Source: Actinomycetes bacterium | GTDB lineage: Bacteria > Actinomycetota > Actinomycetes > Jiangellales > Jiangellaceae | Assembly: GCA_021793295.1 (NCBI GenBank) | Contig: JAJYTA010000031.1 | Coordinates: 1-34,521 of the forward strand | Length of the DNA stretch: 34,521 bases | Direction of reading: 5' to 3' | In this document: one piece after another, positions 1 to 8,281 of the stretch | Layout: each line of letters opens with the position of its first letter | Position numbering within the stretch: the first letter of the stretch is position 1 | The notes under the pieces: generated by a model | The model's input: the letters and a program-made list of their open reading frames with translations, nothing else | The model's database searches: none | Told to the model about the DNA's origin: nothing | Position numbers and translations under genes: made by a program

Positions 1-1
1 C

Positions 2-868
2 TGCCAGACCGGCGCTGTCCTGGCGTTGCGCCCGACCGATTGGCTGTTCCCGACCTACCGCGACACGATGGCGTTGATCACGCGGGGTATCGATCCGGTC
101 GAGGCGCTGACGTTGCTGCGCGGCAGCTGGCACTGCGGCTACGACCCGCAGGCCACGCGGACCGCACCGCAATGCACGCCGTTGGCCACGCACGCTCCGC
201 ACGCCGCGGGGCTCGCCTACGCCGCTCGCCGCAAGGGCGACGACACCGTCGCGCTCGTGCTGATCGGTGACGGCGGCACCAGCGAGGGCGACTTCCACGA
301 GGCGCTCAATTTCGCCGCGGTGTTCGCCGCTCCGGTGGTGTTCTTCGTGCAGAACAACGGCTACGCGATCTCGGTTCCGTTGACCCAGCAGAGCGCGGCT
401 CCGTCGCTGGCCCACAAGGGCGTGGGGTACGGGATCCGCAGTGAACGCGTGGACGGCAACGACCCACTGGCCGTGCTCGCCGTGCTGTCCGACGCCGTCG
501 AGTCGGCGCGCGCCGGGAACGGGCCGGTGCTCGTGGAGGCGCACACGTACCGCGTCGAACCGCACACCAACGCCGACGACGACTCCCGTTACCGCGACCA
601 CGACGAGGTCGAGGAGTGGAAGCGCCGCGACCCGATCGATCGCCTCGCCGCGTACCTGCGCTCCACCGGCGAGCTGACTGACGACGACGCCGCGGCAGCC
701 GTCGAGGAGGGCGAGGCGCTCGTGGCCGACCTGCGCACGCGAATGGCCGTCGATCCCGTCACCGACCCGCGCGAGCTGTTCGAGCACGTCTACGCCGAAC
801 CGACGCCACAGCTGGCCGAGCAGGCGGGCTGGCTGGCCGAAGAGCTGTCGGCCGGAGGTGAGCGCTGA
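2..868 (+). CDS. bkdA: Branched-chain 2-oxo acid dehydrogenase E1 alpha subunit (5'-partial)
   Basis: This is the thiamine-diphosphate-dependent E1 alpha subunit, which with E1 beta decarboxylates 2-oxo acids in the cytoplasm and transfers the acyl group to the lipoyl arm of E2. The reading frame is open from base 2, and the residues before the first in-frame start-like codon (TTG at 26) still match the family, so the gene begins left of the window and roughly the first 80 residues are missing. The thiamine-diphosphate motif is visible from GDG (266-274) to the paired Asn codons at 353-358. Its stop overlaps the E1 beta start by one base (TGATG), which implies translational coupling. In actinobacteria pyruvate dehydrogenase normally uses a single-chain AceE-type E1, so a split alpha/beta E1 followed by E2 points to the branched-chain enzyme. 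A pyruvate-specific role cannot be excluded from sequence alone. Confidence 0.93.
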   Translation, partial: CQTGAVLALRPTDWLFPTYRDTMALITRGIDPVEALTLLRGSWHCGYDPQATRTAPQCTPLATHAPHAAGLAYAARRKGDDTVALVLIGDGGTSEGDFHEALNFAAVFAAPVVFFVQNNGYAISVPLTQQSAAPSLAHKGVGYGIRSERVDGNDPLAVLAVLSDAVESARAGNGPVLVEAHTYRVEPHTNADDDSRYRDHDEVEEWKRRDPIDRLAAYLRSTGELTDDDAAAAVEEGEALVADLRTRMAVDPVTDPRELFEHVYAEPTPQLAEQAGWLAEELSAGGER

Positions 869-1887
869 TGCCCATCGCTCTGGGCCGGGCGCTGAACGCC
901 GCTCTGCACGATGCGATGCGCGCCGACGACTCGGTCGTGGTGTTCGGTGAGGACGTGGGCCGTCTCGGCGGCGTGTTCCGGGTCACCGATGGCCTGGCGC
1001 GTGAATTCGGCGACGACCGGTGCTTCGACACGCCGCTGGCCGAGAGCGGCATCGTGGGCTTCGCGCTGGGCATGGCGATGAACGGCTTCCGGCCCGTGGT
1101 CGAGATGCAATTCGACGCGTTCGCCTACCCCGCGTTCGAGCAGCTCGCCTCGCACGTGGCCAAGACGCGCAACCGGACTCGCGGTTCGGTCGGCGTGCCG
1201 ATGGTCGTCCGGATCCCCTACGGCGGTGGCATCGGGGGCGTCGAGCATCACTCGGACTCCTCCGAGGCGTACTACGCCCACACCCCCGGGTTGAAAGTGG
1301 TCGTCCCGGCCACGGTGGCCGATGCGTACTCGCTGCTGCGCGAGGCGATCGACGATCCCGATCCGGTGATCTTCATGGAGCCCAAGAAGCTCTATTGGTC
1401 CAAGGACGAGCTCGCGCTGCCGGCGCGGACCGAGCCGTTCGGCACCGCGGTCGTGCGCCGCAGCGGCACCGACGCCACGCTCCTGGCCTACGGCGCCTGC
1501 GTACCGGTCGCGCTCGAAGCGGCCGAGGCCGCGGCGACCGACGACGGCCGCCAACTCGAGGTGATCGATCTGCGCACCATCGTGCCGCTGGACGACGCGA
1601 CGATCGCGGCCTCGGTGCGCAAGACCGGCCGCTGTGTGGTCGTGGCCGAGGCCGCCGGATTCGCCAGCGTGGCGGCCGAGCTCGTCGCTCGGGTCCAGGA
1701 ACGGTGCTTCCACTCACTGGCGGCCCCGGTGCTGCGCGTGACCGGGTGGGACGTCCCGTATCCGCCACCCATCGTCGAAGCGCATCACCTGCCCGGCGTC
1801 GACCGCATCTTGGACGCGGTCGACCGGCTGCAGTGGGACGACGTGCCCGACGCCCGGTTCCTCGAAACACTCGAGGCGGCACCGTGA
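868..1887 (+). CDS. bkdB: Branched-chain 2-oxo acid dehydrogenase E1 beta subunit
   Basis: The 339-residue protein has the normal length and layout of a transketolase-like E1 beta subunit: an N-terminal pyrimidine-binding domain with the GEDVG motif near residue 28 and the family signature PLAESGIVG near residue 56, then a C-terminal transketolase domain with the IDLRTIVPLD stretch near residue 233. It pairs with E1 alpha to form the decarboxylating heterotetramer. Its ATG overlaps the upstream stop by one base, and its own stop (1885-1887) overlaps the GTG start of E2 at 1884. The three genes therefore form one tightly coupled operon. No dihydrolipoamide dehydrogenase (E3) follows; as in many actinobacteria E3 is presumably supplied from another locus. 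Confidence 0.95.
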   Translation: MPIALGRALNAALHDAMRADDSVVVFGEDVGRLGGVFRVTDGLAREFGDDRCFDTPLAESGIVGFALGMAMNGFRPVVEMQFDAFAYPAFEQLASHVAKTRNRTRGSVGVPMVVRIPYGGGIGGVEHHSDSSEAYYAHTPGLKVVVPATVADAYSLLREAIDDPDPVIFMEPKKLYWSKDELALPARTEPFGTAVVRRSGTDATLLAYGACVPVALEAAEAAATDDGRQLEVIDLRTIVPLDDATIAASVRKTGRCVVVAEAAGFASVAAELVARVQERCFHSLAAPVLRVTGWDVPYPPPIVEAHHLPGVDRILDAVDRLQWDDVPDARFLETLEAAP

Positions 1888-3170
1888 CCAGCACCGAGCC
1901 AGCAACAGCGACCAGCCAACGCCAGACGTTCCGGCTGCCGGATCTGGGCGAAGGCCTCACCGAGGCCGAGATCGTCGCCTGGCGCGTGTCCGAGGGTGAC
2001 GAGGTCGGCATCGACGACGTCGTGGTGGACGTCGAGACGGCCAAGGCCACTGTCGAAGTGCCCTGCCCGTATGCCGGTCGCGTCGTCGAGCGGCACGCGG
2101 CTGTCGGTGACCAGGTCGCTGTCGGCGCGCCGCTGGTGACGGTCGCGGCTGAGGCCGCTCCATCAACGAACGGCACCGACGGCGACGGTTCCGGCGCCGT
2201 CCTGGTCGGCTACGGCACCGGACGCTCGACGCCGCCGCGACGCACGCGCCGGTCACAACACCGCGACGTCGCGGCCGATGCCGACGCCGCCGTTCGGGTC
2301 ATCTCGCCGGTGGTGCGGCTGCTGGCCCGCAATCGCGGCGTCGATCTGCGGCGCCTGCGGGGCAGCGGGCCGGCCGGAGTCATCGTGCGCCGCGACGTGG
2401 AGGCAGCCGTAGCCGACCCTGCCTCCGCGGCGCCGTCGCCAGCGGCCCTGCCGTCGCCAGCGCCCCAGCCGTCGCAGCCCGCTCGTCGCGAGACCCTGCA
2501 CGGCGTACGCAGAGCCGTCGCCGACAAGCTCACCCGTAGTCGGCGCGAGATCCCTGACGCCACCACGTGGGTCGACGTCGACGCCACGGCACTGATCGAG
2601 GCCAAGGACGCGCTGCGGTCGGGTTCACCGCCGGTGAGCCTGCTGGCGCTGCTCGCGCGGATCGTCGTGGCCGGCCTGACGCACTTCCCTGATCTCAACT
2701 CGTCGGTCGAGACCGACGGCGACGACCTCGTCGTGGTCCGGCATACGCAGATCAACCTGGGTGTGGCCGCGCAGACCGACCGCGGGCTGATGGTGCCGGT
2801 CGTGCAGGACGCCGGTGCGCTCAGCACCCGCGAGCTGGCCGCCGAACTGGCCCGGCTGACCGACGCCGCCCGCGATGGCCGATTGACCCCCGGTGAGCTG
2901 ACCGGCGGCACGTTCACGCTCAACAACTACGGCGTGTTCGGCGTCGACGGCTCCACGCCGATCATCAATCATCCCGAGTCAGCGCTGCTGGGTGTGGGCC
3001 GCATCGTCGACAAGCCGTGGGCGGTGGGCGGCCAGTTGGCCGTACGCAAAGTCGGCCAGTTGTCGCTGACCTTCGACCATCGGGTCTGCGACGGCGGCGT
3101 GGCCGGCGGCTTCCTGCGGTGGATAGCCGACCGGGTGGAATCACCGATCGAGCTGCTCGCCGACCTCTGA
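1884..3170 (+). CDS. bkdC: Branched-chain 2-oxo acid dehydrogenase E2, lipoyl acyltransferase
   Basis: This is the dihydrolipoamide acyltransferase core (428 residues), which accepts the acyl group from E1 and passes it to CoA. It has one N-terminal lipoyl domain with the modification lysine at about residue 54 (DVETAKATVE), an Ala/Pro linker, a peripheral-subunit-binding domain (ISPVVRLLARNRGVDLRRL), a second Ala/Pro-rich linker, and a C-terminal catalytic domain with the active-site motif DHRVCDGG near the end. I chose GTG 1884: it overlaps the E1 beta stop, a GAGGCGG sequence lies at 1873-1879, and the lipoyl domain starts a few residues later. The same frame is open much further upstream but that part is out-of-phase translation of E1 beta. 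The last 30 bases overlap the 3' end of the convergent MarR-like gene. Confidence 0.94.
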   Translation: MTSTEPATATSQRQTFRLPDLGEGLTEAEIVAWRVSEGDEVGIDDVVVDVETAKATVEVPCPYAGRVVERHAAVGDQVAVGAPLVTVAAEAAPSTNGTDGDGSGAVLVGYGTGRSTPPRRTRRSQHRDVAADADAAVRVISPVVRLLARNRGVDLRRLRGSGPAGVIVRRDVEAAVADPASAAPSPAALPSPAPQPSQPARRETLHGVRRAVADKLTRSRREIPDATTWVDVDATALIEAKDALRSGSPPVSLLALLARIVVAGLTHFPDLNSSVETDGDDLVVVRHTQINLGVAAQTDRGLMVPVVQDAGALSTRELAAELARLTDAARDGRLTPGELTGGTFTLNNYGVFGVDGSTPIINHPESALLGVGRIVDKPWAVGGQLAVRKVGQLSLTFDHRVCDGGVAGGFLRWIADRVESPIELLADL

Positions 3171-3680
3171 TTCGGCTTCTCGTTCCAGTCGGCGCTGTTC
3201 ACGGTACTTGCGCCAGCGCTCTTGCATCTGGAGCAACTCTTCCCGGAAGAAGCGCATGTAATCCCGGGTTTCGGCCAGCCGGGCCGCGCCGCGGGTGGGC
3301 CCGAGTTCGCGGATGCCCTCTTCGAGGGTGGTCTCCCAGCGCTGAATCATGGGCATGCGCTGGGTGACGATGTGCGACCACACGTCGTCGTCATAGATGC
3401 GGTAGTGGTCGGCGCGTGAGCCCGGCTCGCGTTCCTTGGCGAGCAGACCGGCTTGGACCAGGGTGCGCACCGCGCCGGAGATCGCCGCAGGGCTCACCCG
3501 CAACCCCTCGGCGAGCTGAGCAGCGGTGTACCGGCCGTCGTCGTCGTCAGCGGCGAGGACGTAGGCGAACACCCGTGCGGGCATACGCGGCAAGCCGGAG
3601 TCCATGAGAATGAATGCGAACTTCTCGACGAACCTGAGCAGCGTGTCGCCATCAGTCTCCGACGGAGTCGGCTCGGTCAT
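3141..3680 (-). CDS. MarR/GbsR-like winged-helix transcriptional regulator
   Basis: A 179-residue cytoplasmic DNA-binding protein. The winged helix is central (RYTAAQLAEGLRVSPAAISG followed by VRTLVQAGLLAKE), the sequence after it (SRADHYRIYDDD) fits the wing, and the C-terminal half is a charged helical region suited to dimerisation. This architecture fits the GbsR branch of the MarR superfamily. I chose the ATG at 3678-3680 over the upstream ATG at 3731 because GGGGAG lies six bases before it and the extra N-terminal residues look non-coding. The gene is divergent from the ABC exporter operon at 3836, and a palindrome at 3800-3815 sits over the -35 elements of both directions, so it probably represses the exporter and itself. 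The ligand is unknown; the neighbours suggest a toxic small molecule or antibiotic. Confidence 0.85.
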   Translation of the reverse strand: MTEPTPSETDGDTLLRFVEKFAFILMDSGLPRMPARVFAYVLAADDDDGRYTAAQLAEGLRVSPAAISGAVRTLVQAGLLAKEREPGSRADHYRIYDDDVWSHIVTQRMPMIQRWETTLEEGIRELGPTRGAARLAETRDYMRFFREELLQMQERWRKYREQRRLEREAESEVGEQLDR

Positions 3681-3792
3681 CGTCGGCTCCCCACCGTGCA
3701 GTCCACGTTCCGTCATTCTGCATGCCGGCAATACAGAGTCGGCCCCCCGTCGCGCTCTGGGCGTCCTTTATCACACGCATCTTATCGTTTTT

Positions 3793-3835
3793 TTGAAGAT
3801 TCACAAATCTGTGAAAACTCTGTAGGGTGTTTCGC
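3793..3835 (+). promoter_or_regulatory. Promoter of ABC exporter operon with palindromic operator
   Basis: TTCACA (3800-3805, one base from TTGACA) and TAGGGT (3823-3828) are 17 bases apart, and the predicted transcript start falls at or near the ATG at 3836, so the message would be leaderless. TTCACA-AATC-TGTGAA (3800-3815) is a perfect inverted repeat over the -35 box. An overlapping repeat AGATT-CACA-AATCT lies at 3797-3810. On the minus strand a -35-like TTGTGA within the same palindrome and a TAAGAT -10 (3784-3779) could drive the divergent regulator. Binding by that regulator is inference. Confidence 0.6.
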
Positions 3836-4777
3836 ATGACACCAGCGATCGACGTCAAGGGACTGGTCAAGACCTTCGGCCCGGTCCGAGCTCTCGACGG
3901 CCTCGACCTCTCCGTGGCCACCGGCGAAGTACACGGCTTCCTCGGCCCCAACGGAGCCGGAAAATCCACCACCATCCGCGTGCTACTGGGCTTGCTGCGT
4001 GCGGACTCCGGCCGCGCGAGCGTGCTCGGCGGCGACCCCTGGCACGACGCGGTCGAGCTGCATCGCCGGCTCGCCTACGTGCCGGGTGACGTCAACCTGT
4101 GGCCGAACCTCACCGGCGGTGAGGCGATCGACCTGCTCGGCCGACTGCGCGGTGGGCTGGACCCCAGACGCCGGGCCGACCTGCTGGAGCGCTTCGCCCT
4201 CGACCCGACCAAGAAGGGCCGCACCTACTCCAAGGGCAACCGCCAGAAGGTCGCCCTGGTCGCCGGGCTGGCCTCCGACGTCGAGCTGCTGGTCCTCGAC
4301 GAGCCGACGTCGGGCCTCGACCCGCTGATGGAGGCCGTGTTCACCGAATGCATCTCGGAGTTCATGGCCGACGGGCGGACCGTGCTGCTGTCCAGCCACA
4401 TCCTGGCCGAGGTGGAGAAGCTGTGCGATCGCGTCAGCATCATCCGCGCCGGCCGGGTGGTGGAATCCGGAACGCTGGACGACCTGCGCCACCTCACCCG
4501 CACATCGGTGACGGCCGTGACCGAACAGCCGCCCACCGGGTTGGCCGACGTGGCCGGCGTGCACGATGTCTCGCTTGATGGCAACCGGGTCGAGTTCGAG
4601 GTGGACACCGACCACATGGACGCCGCGATCCGCGAGCTCAGCCAGTTGGGTGTGCGTTCACTCATCAGCCATCCGCCGACGCTCGAAGAGCTGTTCCTGC
4701 GCCACTACGGCGACGAGATCCAGCCCGGTGACGCGAACGACGGTGCCAAGGTGGAGCAGGCGGGGGGCCAAGCATGA
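3836..4777 (+). CDS. ABC-2 type exporter ATP-binding protein (drug-resistance type)
   Basis: A 313-residue ATPase that would power the permease encoded next to it at the cytoplasmic face of the membrane. Visible motifs are Walker [10 protein letters not shown] near residue 40, a degenerate ABC signature YSKGNRQK in place of LSGGQ, Walker [14 protein letters not shown], and the switch histidine in LLSSHIL. The C-terminal 80 residues after the ATPase core resemble the extra domain of drug and polyketide-antibiotic exporter ATPases such as the tetronasin-resistance type. ATG 3836 was chosen over the in-frame GTG at 3827 because the -10 element ends seven bases before it. The stop overlaps the permease start (ATGA at 4774). 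Export of an antibiotic-like compound is inferred from family and from the divergent MarR-like gene. Confidence 0.93.
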   Translation: MTPAIDVKGLVKTFGPVRALDGLDLSVATGEVHGFLGPNGAGKSTTIRVLLGLLRADSGRASVLGGDPWHDAVELHRRLAYVPGDVNLWPNLTGGEAIDLLGRLRGGLDPRRRADLLERFALDPTKKGRTYSKGNRQKVALVAGLASDVELLVLDEPTSGLDPLMEAVFTECISEFMADGRTVLLSSHILAEVEKLCDRVSIIRAGRVVESGTLDDLRHLTRTSVTAVTEQPPTGLADVAGVHDVSLDGNRVEFEVDTDHMDAAIRELSQLGVRSLISHPPTLEELFLRHYGDEIQPGDANDGAKVEQAGGQA

Positions 4778-6432
4778 CGCTCACCACCGCCGACCGGCCG
4801 ACCCCGGCCGGCATCACCACCTCCGCGGGTGGCAACGCGCTGGCCGGAACCGCGACCCTGATCCGGTTCATCCTGCGCCGTGACCGGATCCGCCTTCCCG
4901 TCTGGCTCGCCGCACTCACCCTGACCACCGTGTCCACGGCGGCCAGCTTCCCCGATCTCTACCCCACCGAAGTGGAGCGGCAAGCGCGAGCCGCGCTGTT
5001 CGACAGCCCGGCCGGCATCGCCATGAGCGGGCCCGGATTCGGCCTGGACAACTACACCTATGGCTCCATGCTGGCCCAAGAGATCGTCGGCTTCGTCGCT
5101 ATTCTCGCCGGGCTCATGAGCGTGCTGCTCCTGGTCCGCCACACCCGCACCGAAGAGGAGACCGGGCGGGCGGAACTGGTCCGCGCCGGTGTCGTCGGGC
5201 GGCACGCTCACCTGGCGGCCGCGGTGATCGTCGTCGGCTCGGCCAACCTCGTGCTGGGCGCGCTGCATGCGGTGCTGTTGCCCAGTATGGGCCTGGAATC
5301 GATCAACTGGACGGGTTCGCTCGCCCTGGGGGCGTCCATCGCCGGGGCCGGGTTGGTCTTCACCGGCATCGCGGCGGTCACCGTCCAGGTGACCGAGTAC
5401 TCCCGCGCGGCATCCGGGTTGGCCGGTGCCGCCATCGGTGTCGCCTACGCGCTGCGCGCCGCCGGTGACATCGGCGACAACGTGCTGTCGTGGCTGTCCC
5501 CGATCGGTTGGTCGCAGCAGACCCGCTCCTATGTCGACGAGCGGTGGTGGGTGCTGCTGCTCCCGCTGGTCGCCACGGTGCTGCTCGTCGCTACCGGCTT
5601 CGTCCTGAGCACGCGGCGCGATGTCGGCTCCGGGCTGCGCCAGTCGCGTCCGGGTCCGGCACAGGCGTCGCCTCGGCTCACGACGCCGCTGGGTTTCGCG
5701 CTGCGTCTCCACCGTGGTGCGCTGCTGTGGTGGTGCGTCGGGATGGGCCTGTTCGGCTTGGTTTACGGCAGCATCATCTCCGATGTCGAGCAGTTCGTGG
5801 CGGACAACCAAGTTCTGCAAGACGCGATGGCCGATGTCGGCGGGGCGACGCTGATCGATTCCTTCCTGGCGATGGTCGTGTCGATCCTCGCCACCGTCAG
5901 CACCATCTTCGGAATCCTGGCCATCCAGCGGATGCGCAGCGAAGAGACGAGCGGGCGAGCCGAGCCGCTGCTGTCCACGGCGCTTTCGCGGGCCAGATGG
6001 GCCGGCAGTCACCTCGTCGTGGCCCTCGGCGGCGGAGCTGCGGTGATGCTGGCCGCTGGGCTCGGGCTGGCGATCACGGCCGGGTTCGCCCTCGACGACG
6101 CGGCGGTGGCCGGCGACATTCTCGGTGCCGCGCTGGCCTACGTTCCCGCGCTGTGGATCAGCGTCGGCCTGGCCATCGCGATCTTCGGGCTGATCCCGCG
6201 CGCGATCGGCCTGGCGTGGGCGGTCCTCGTGTACGCGCTGGTGCTGAGCATGCTCGGTGGCCTGCTGCAGTTCCCTGAGTGGATGAACAACCTCTCCCCC
6301 TTCGAGCACGTTCCAGCGCTACCTGCGGAGGAGTTCACCATCACACCCATAGTCGTACTCACCGCCATCACGGCGGGATTAATCTGGATTGGCGTCGCCG
6401 CTTTCCAGCGACGTGACTTGACGACGAACTGA
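4774..6432 (+). CDS. ABC-2 type exporter permease
   Basis: A 552-residue integral membrane protein with about twelve hydrophobic segments in two similar halves, each opening with a hydrophilic start and one membrane span and each containing a charged loop with an [15 protein letters not shown] motif (residues about 128 and 390). The internal duplication and this motif are typical of permeases of the polyketide-antibiotic exporter group, where one long chain replaces a permease dimer. The start overlaps the ATPase stop by four bases (ATGA), so the two are co-translated. The substrate is unknown. The frame closes at 6432, just before the PAP2-like gene. Confidence 0.9.
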   Translation: MTLTTADRPTPAGITTSAGGNALAGTATLIRFILRRDRIRLPVWLAALTLTTVSTAASFPDLYPTEVERQARAALFDSPAGIAMSGPGFGLDNYTYGSMLAQEIVGFVAILAGLMSVLLLVRHTRTEEETGRAELVRAGVVGRHAHLAAAVIVVGSANLVLGALHAVLLPSMGLESINWTGSLALGASIAGAGLVFTGIAAVTVQVTEYSRAASGLAGAAIGVAYALRAAGDIGDNVLSWLSPIGWSQQTRSYVDERWWVLLLPLVATVLLVATGFVLSTRRDVGSGLRQSRPGPAQASPRLTTPLGFALRLHRGALLWWCVGMGLFGLVYGSIISDVEQFVADNQVLQDAMADVGGATLIDSFLAMVVSILATVSTIFGILAIQRMRSEETSGRAEPLLSTALSRARWAGSHLVVALGGGAAVMLAAGLGLAITAGFALDDAAVAGDILGAALAYVPALWISVGLAIAIFGLIPRAIGLAWAVLVYALVLSMLGGLLQFPEWMNNLSPFEHVPALPAEEFTITPIVVLTAITAGLIWIGVAAFQRRDLTTN

Positions 6433-6453
6433 TTGCACAGTGGGGGATCACGC

Positions 6454-7290
6454 GTGGCTACGACGTCCACCGCGGTCCCTCCGGCGGGGGGCAGTCCTGC
6501 GCCGGAGCGGCCGCCCGCCCGCGCCCGTCTCGTCCACATGTTCAGCGTGCTGTTCCGGACGCCGCGGCGGCCGCGCTTCATCGCCGAGGTCGCGCTCGTC
6601 GCCCTCGGGTACGGACTGTACTCGCTCATTCGCAACGCCGTACCCGACGTCGAGACCGAAGCCATCGCCCGCAGCCTCAGCATCTGGAAATTCGAACAAG
6701 GCCTGGGTATCGACTTCGAGCTCTGGCTCAATCACACGATGCACGCCGTCAACTGGCTGACGGTCACGGCGAACTACTTCTACGCGACGATGCACTTCAT
6801 CGTCACCATCGCCGTGCTGGCCTGGCTGTTCTGGCACCATCCGGGGCGCTATCGGGCAGCGCGCACGGTCCTGGCGTTCACCACCGGGCTGGCGCTGATC
6901 GGCTACTTCGTCTTCCCGCTGGCACCGCCGCGGCTGCTGCCCGACGGCCCGTTCTTCGACACGGTCGTGCTGCACGACACCTGGGGTTCCATGGCCTCCG
7001 GTGACCTGCAGAACCTGTCCAACCAGTACGCCGCGATGCCGTCGATGCACGCGGGCTGGTCGTTGTGGTGCGGCATCGCCATCGTCATGTTCGCGCAGCG
7101 GCGGTGGGTCCGGATCCTGGGCATCCTGTATCCGCTGGCGACGCTGATCGTCATCACAGCCACGGCCAATCACTACGTTCTCGACGCCGTGGGCGGCTGG
7201 GCCACCCTCGCACTCGGGTTCGGCTTGCAGACTCTCCTGCACGGCCGTCCGGTGTCGGCCTTTCACCGCGACGTCATGGCGGTTACATAA
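6454..7290 (+). CDS. PAP2-like membrane phosphotransferase/phosphatase (Aur1-like PAP2_3 type)
   Basis: A 278-residue protein with about five or six membrane spans. It carries the acid-phosphatase/phosphotransferase residues of the PAP2 superfamily: a PLAPPRLLPD segment near residue 160, the histidine motif MPSMHAGWS near residue 200, and ANHYVLDAVGG near residue 243, which supplies the second His and Asp. The short form lacking the classic KX6RP motif matches the inositol-phosphorylceramide-synthase-like branch common in actinobacteria, which acts on lipid headgroups at the membrane. I prefer GTG 6454, preceded by GGGGGA six bases upstream, over the TTG at 6433 immediately after the permease stop. 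The reaction and substrate are not determined. Its closeness to the exporter may mean co-transcription. Confidence 0.82.
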   Translation: MATTSTAVPPAGGSPAPERPPARARLVHMFSVLFRTPRRPRFIAEVALVALGYGLYSLIRNAVPDVETEAIARSLSIWKFEQGLGIDFELWLNHTMHAVNWLTVTANYFYATMHFIVTIAVLAWLFWHHPGRYRAARTVLAFTTGLALIGYFVFPLAPPRLLPDGPFFDTVVLHDTWGSMASGDLQNLSNQYAAMPSMHAGWSLWCGIAIVMFAQRRWVRILGILYPLATLIVITATANHYVLDAVGGWATLALGFGLQTLLHGRPVSAFHRDVMAVT

Positions 7291-7300
7291 GCTAGCGAGG

Positions 7301-8281
7301 ATGGGCGACTGGGAGGGCGTGCGGCTACACGTCGTCACGGGCAAAGGTGGCACCGGCAAGACCACCGTCGCCGGGGCGCTGGCCATCGCCCTCGCGGCCG
7401 ATGGTGGCCGGGTGCTCGTGGCTGAGGTCGAGGAACGTCAGGGCCTGGCGCAGTTGTTCGACGTCGCGCCGTTGACCTATGACGAGAAGCGCATCGCCGC
7501 CGCGCCACGCGGCGGCGACGTGTTCGGATCCGCCATCGATCCGCGTGAGGCGATGCACGAATACTTCGAGATGTTCTACCGACTCGGTCGGGCCGGCCGC
7601 GCCCTCGACAAGGTCGGTTTCGTCGACTTCGCCACGACCATCGCGCCGGGGCTGCGCGACGTCCTCGTCACCGGGAAGACCTACGAGGCCACCCGGCGCC
7701 GCACGTCGTCCGGTGAACCGGTGTACGACGCCGTCGTGCTCGACGCGCCGCCCACCGGCCGCATCACCCGCTTCCTCGACGTCAACACGTCGGTCACCTC
7801 GCTGGCTCGAGTCGGGCCCATCAACCGGCAGGCCCGCGCCATCACCGAGCTCGTCCACAGCCCGCGCACGGCGGTACACATCGTGACCCTGCTCGAGGAC
7901 ATGCCGGTTCAGGAGACCGCTGACGCCGTCGCCGAACTGCGTAGCGCCGAGATTCCCGTGGGTGCCATCGTCGTCAACCAGATGCGCCGTCCGCACCTGC
8001 GTTCCCGCGAGTTGACCGCGGCTCGCCGCCGGCGCCTCGATCGCGAAACCATCGCCAAGGGTTTGCAGGTGGCGGGGCTGCCGAACAACGACGGCGTGGT
8101 CGAGGTGCTCATGGACAACGCCGCGGCTCATGCCGAACGAGCGGCTCTCGAGAGGTCCCAACGGTCGGTGTTGAAGGAACTGGACCGCCCGACCTACGAG
8201 CTGCCGCACTACCCCGACGGCATCGACCCGACCGCGCTGTACGAGCTCGCTGATGTCCTCGCCGACCAGGGGGCGGCATGA
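7301..8281 (+). CDS. bagA: ArsA/Get3-like ATPase, BagA (Rv3679) type
   Basis: A 326-residue soluble P-loop ATPase of the ArsA/Get3 family. The deviant Walker A GKGGTGKTT is at residues 14-22 and keeps the signature lysine (K15). DAPPTGR near residue 148 is the second nucleotide-binding motif, and VVNQMRRP near residue 226 fits the guanine/adenine-contact region. It aligns in order with M. tuberculosis Rv3679, whose product forms a complex with Rv3680 (named BagA and BagB, bacterial Get3-like); the client is not settled. The ATG follows a TAAGCT hexamer by seven bases, consistent with a leaderless message, with GAGG abutting the start. A GTG at 7319 is a weaker alternative. Its stop overlaps the start of bagB (ATGA). 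Confidence 0.9.
   Translation: MGDWEGVRLHVVTGKGGTGKTTVAGALAIALAADGGRVLVAEVEERQGLAQLFDVAPLTYDEKRIAAAPRGGDVFGSAIDPREAMHEYFEMFYRLGRAGRALDKVGFVDFATTIAPGLRDVLVTGKTYEATRRRTSSGEPVYDAVVLDAPPTGRITRFLDVNTSVTSLARVGPINRQARAITELVHSPRTAVHIVTLLEDMPVQETADAVAELRSAEIPVGAIVVNQMRRPHLRSRELTAARRRRLDRETIAKGLQVAGLPNNDGVVEVLMDNAAAHAERAALERSQRSVLKELDRPTYELPHYPDGIDPTALYELADVLADQGAA

Noticed and set aside
1020-1883. Upstream extension of the E2 frame to give a 716-residue protein
   Set aside because: The extra residues are Arg/Ala/Gly-rich out-of-frame translation of E1 beta; the E2 family begins at GTG 1884, which overlaps the E1 beta stop.
4705-6309. Long minus-strand frame of 534 residues
   Set aside because: Antisense shadow of the ABC-2 permease, with His/Gln/Arg-rich composition and no family match.
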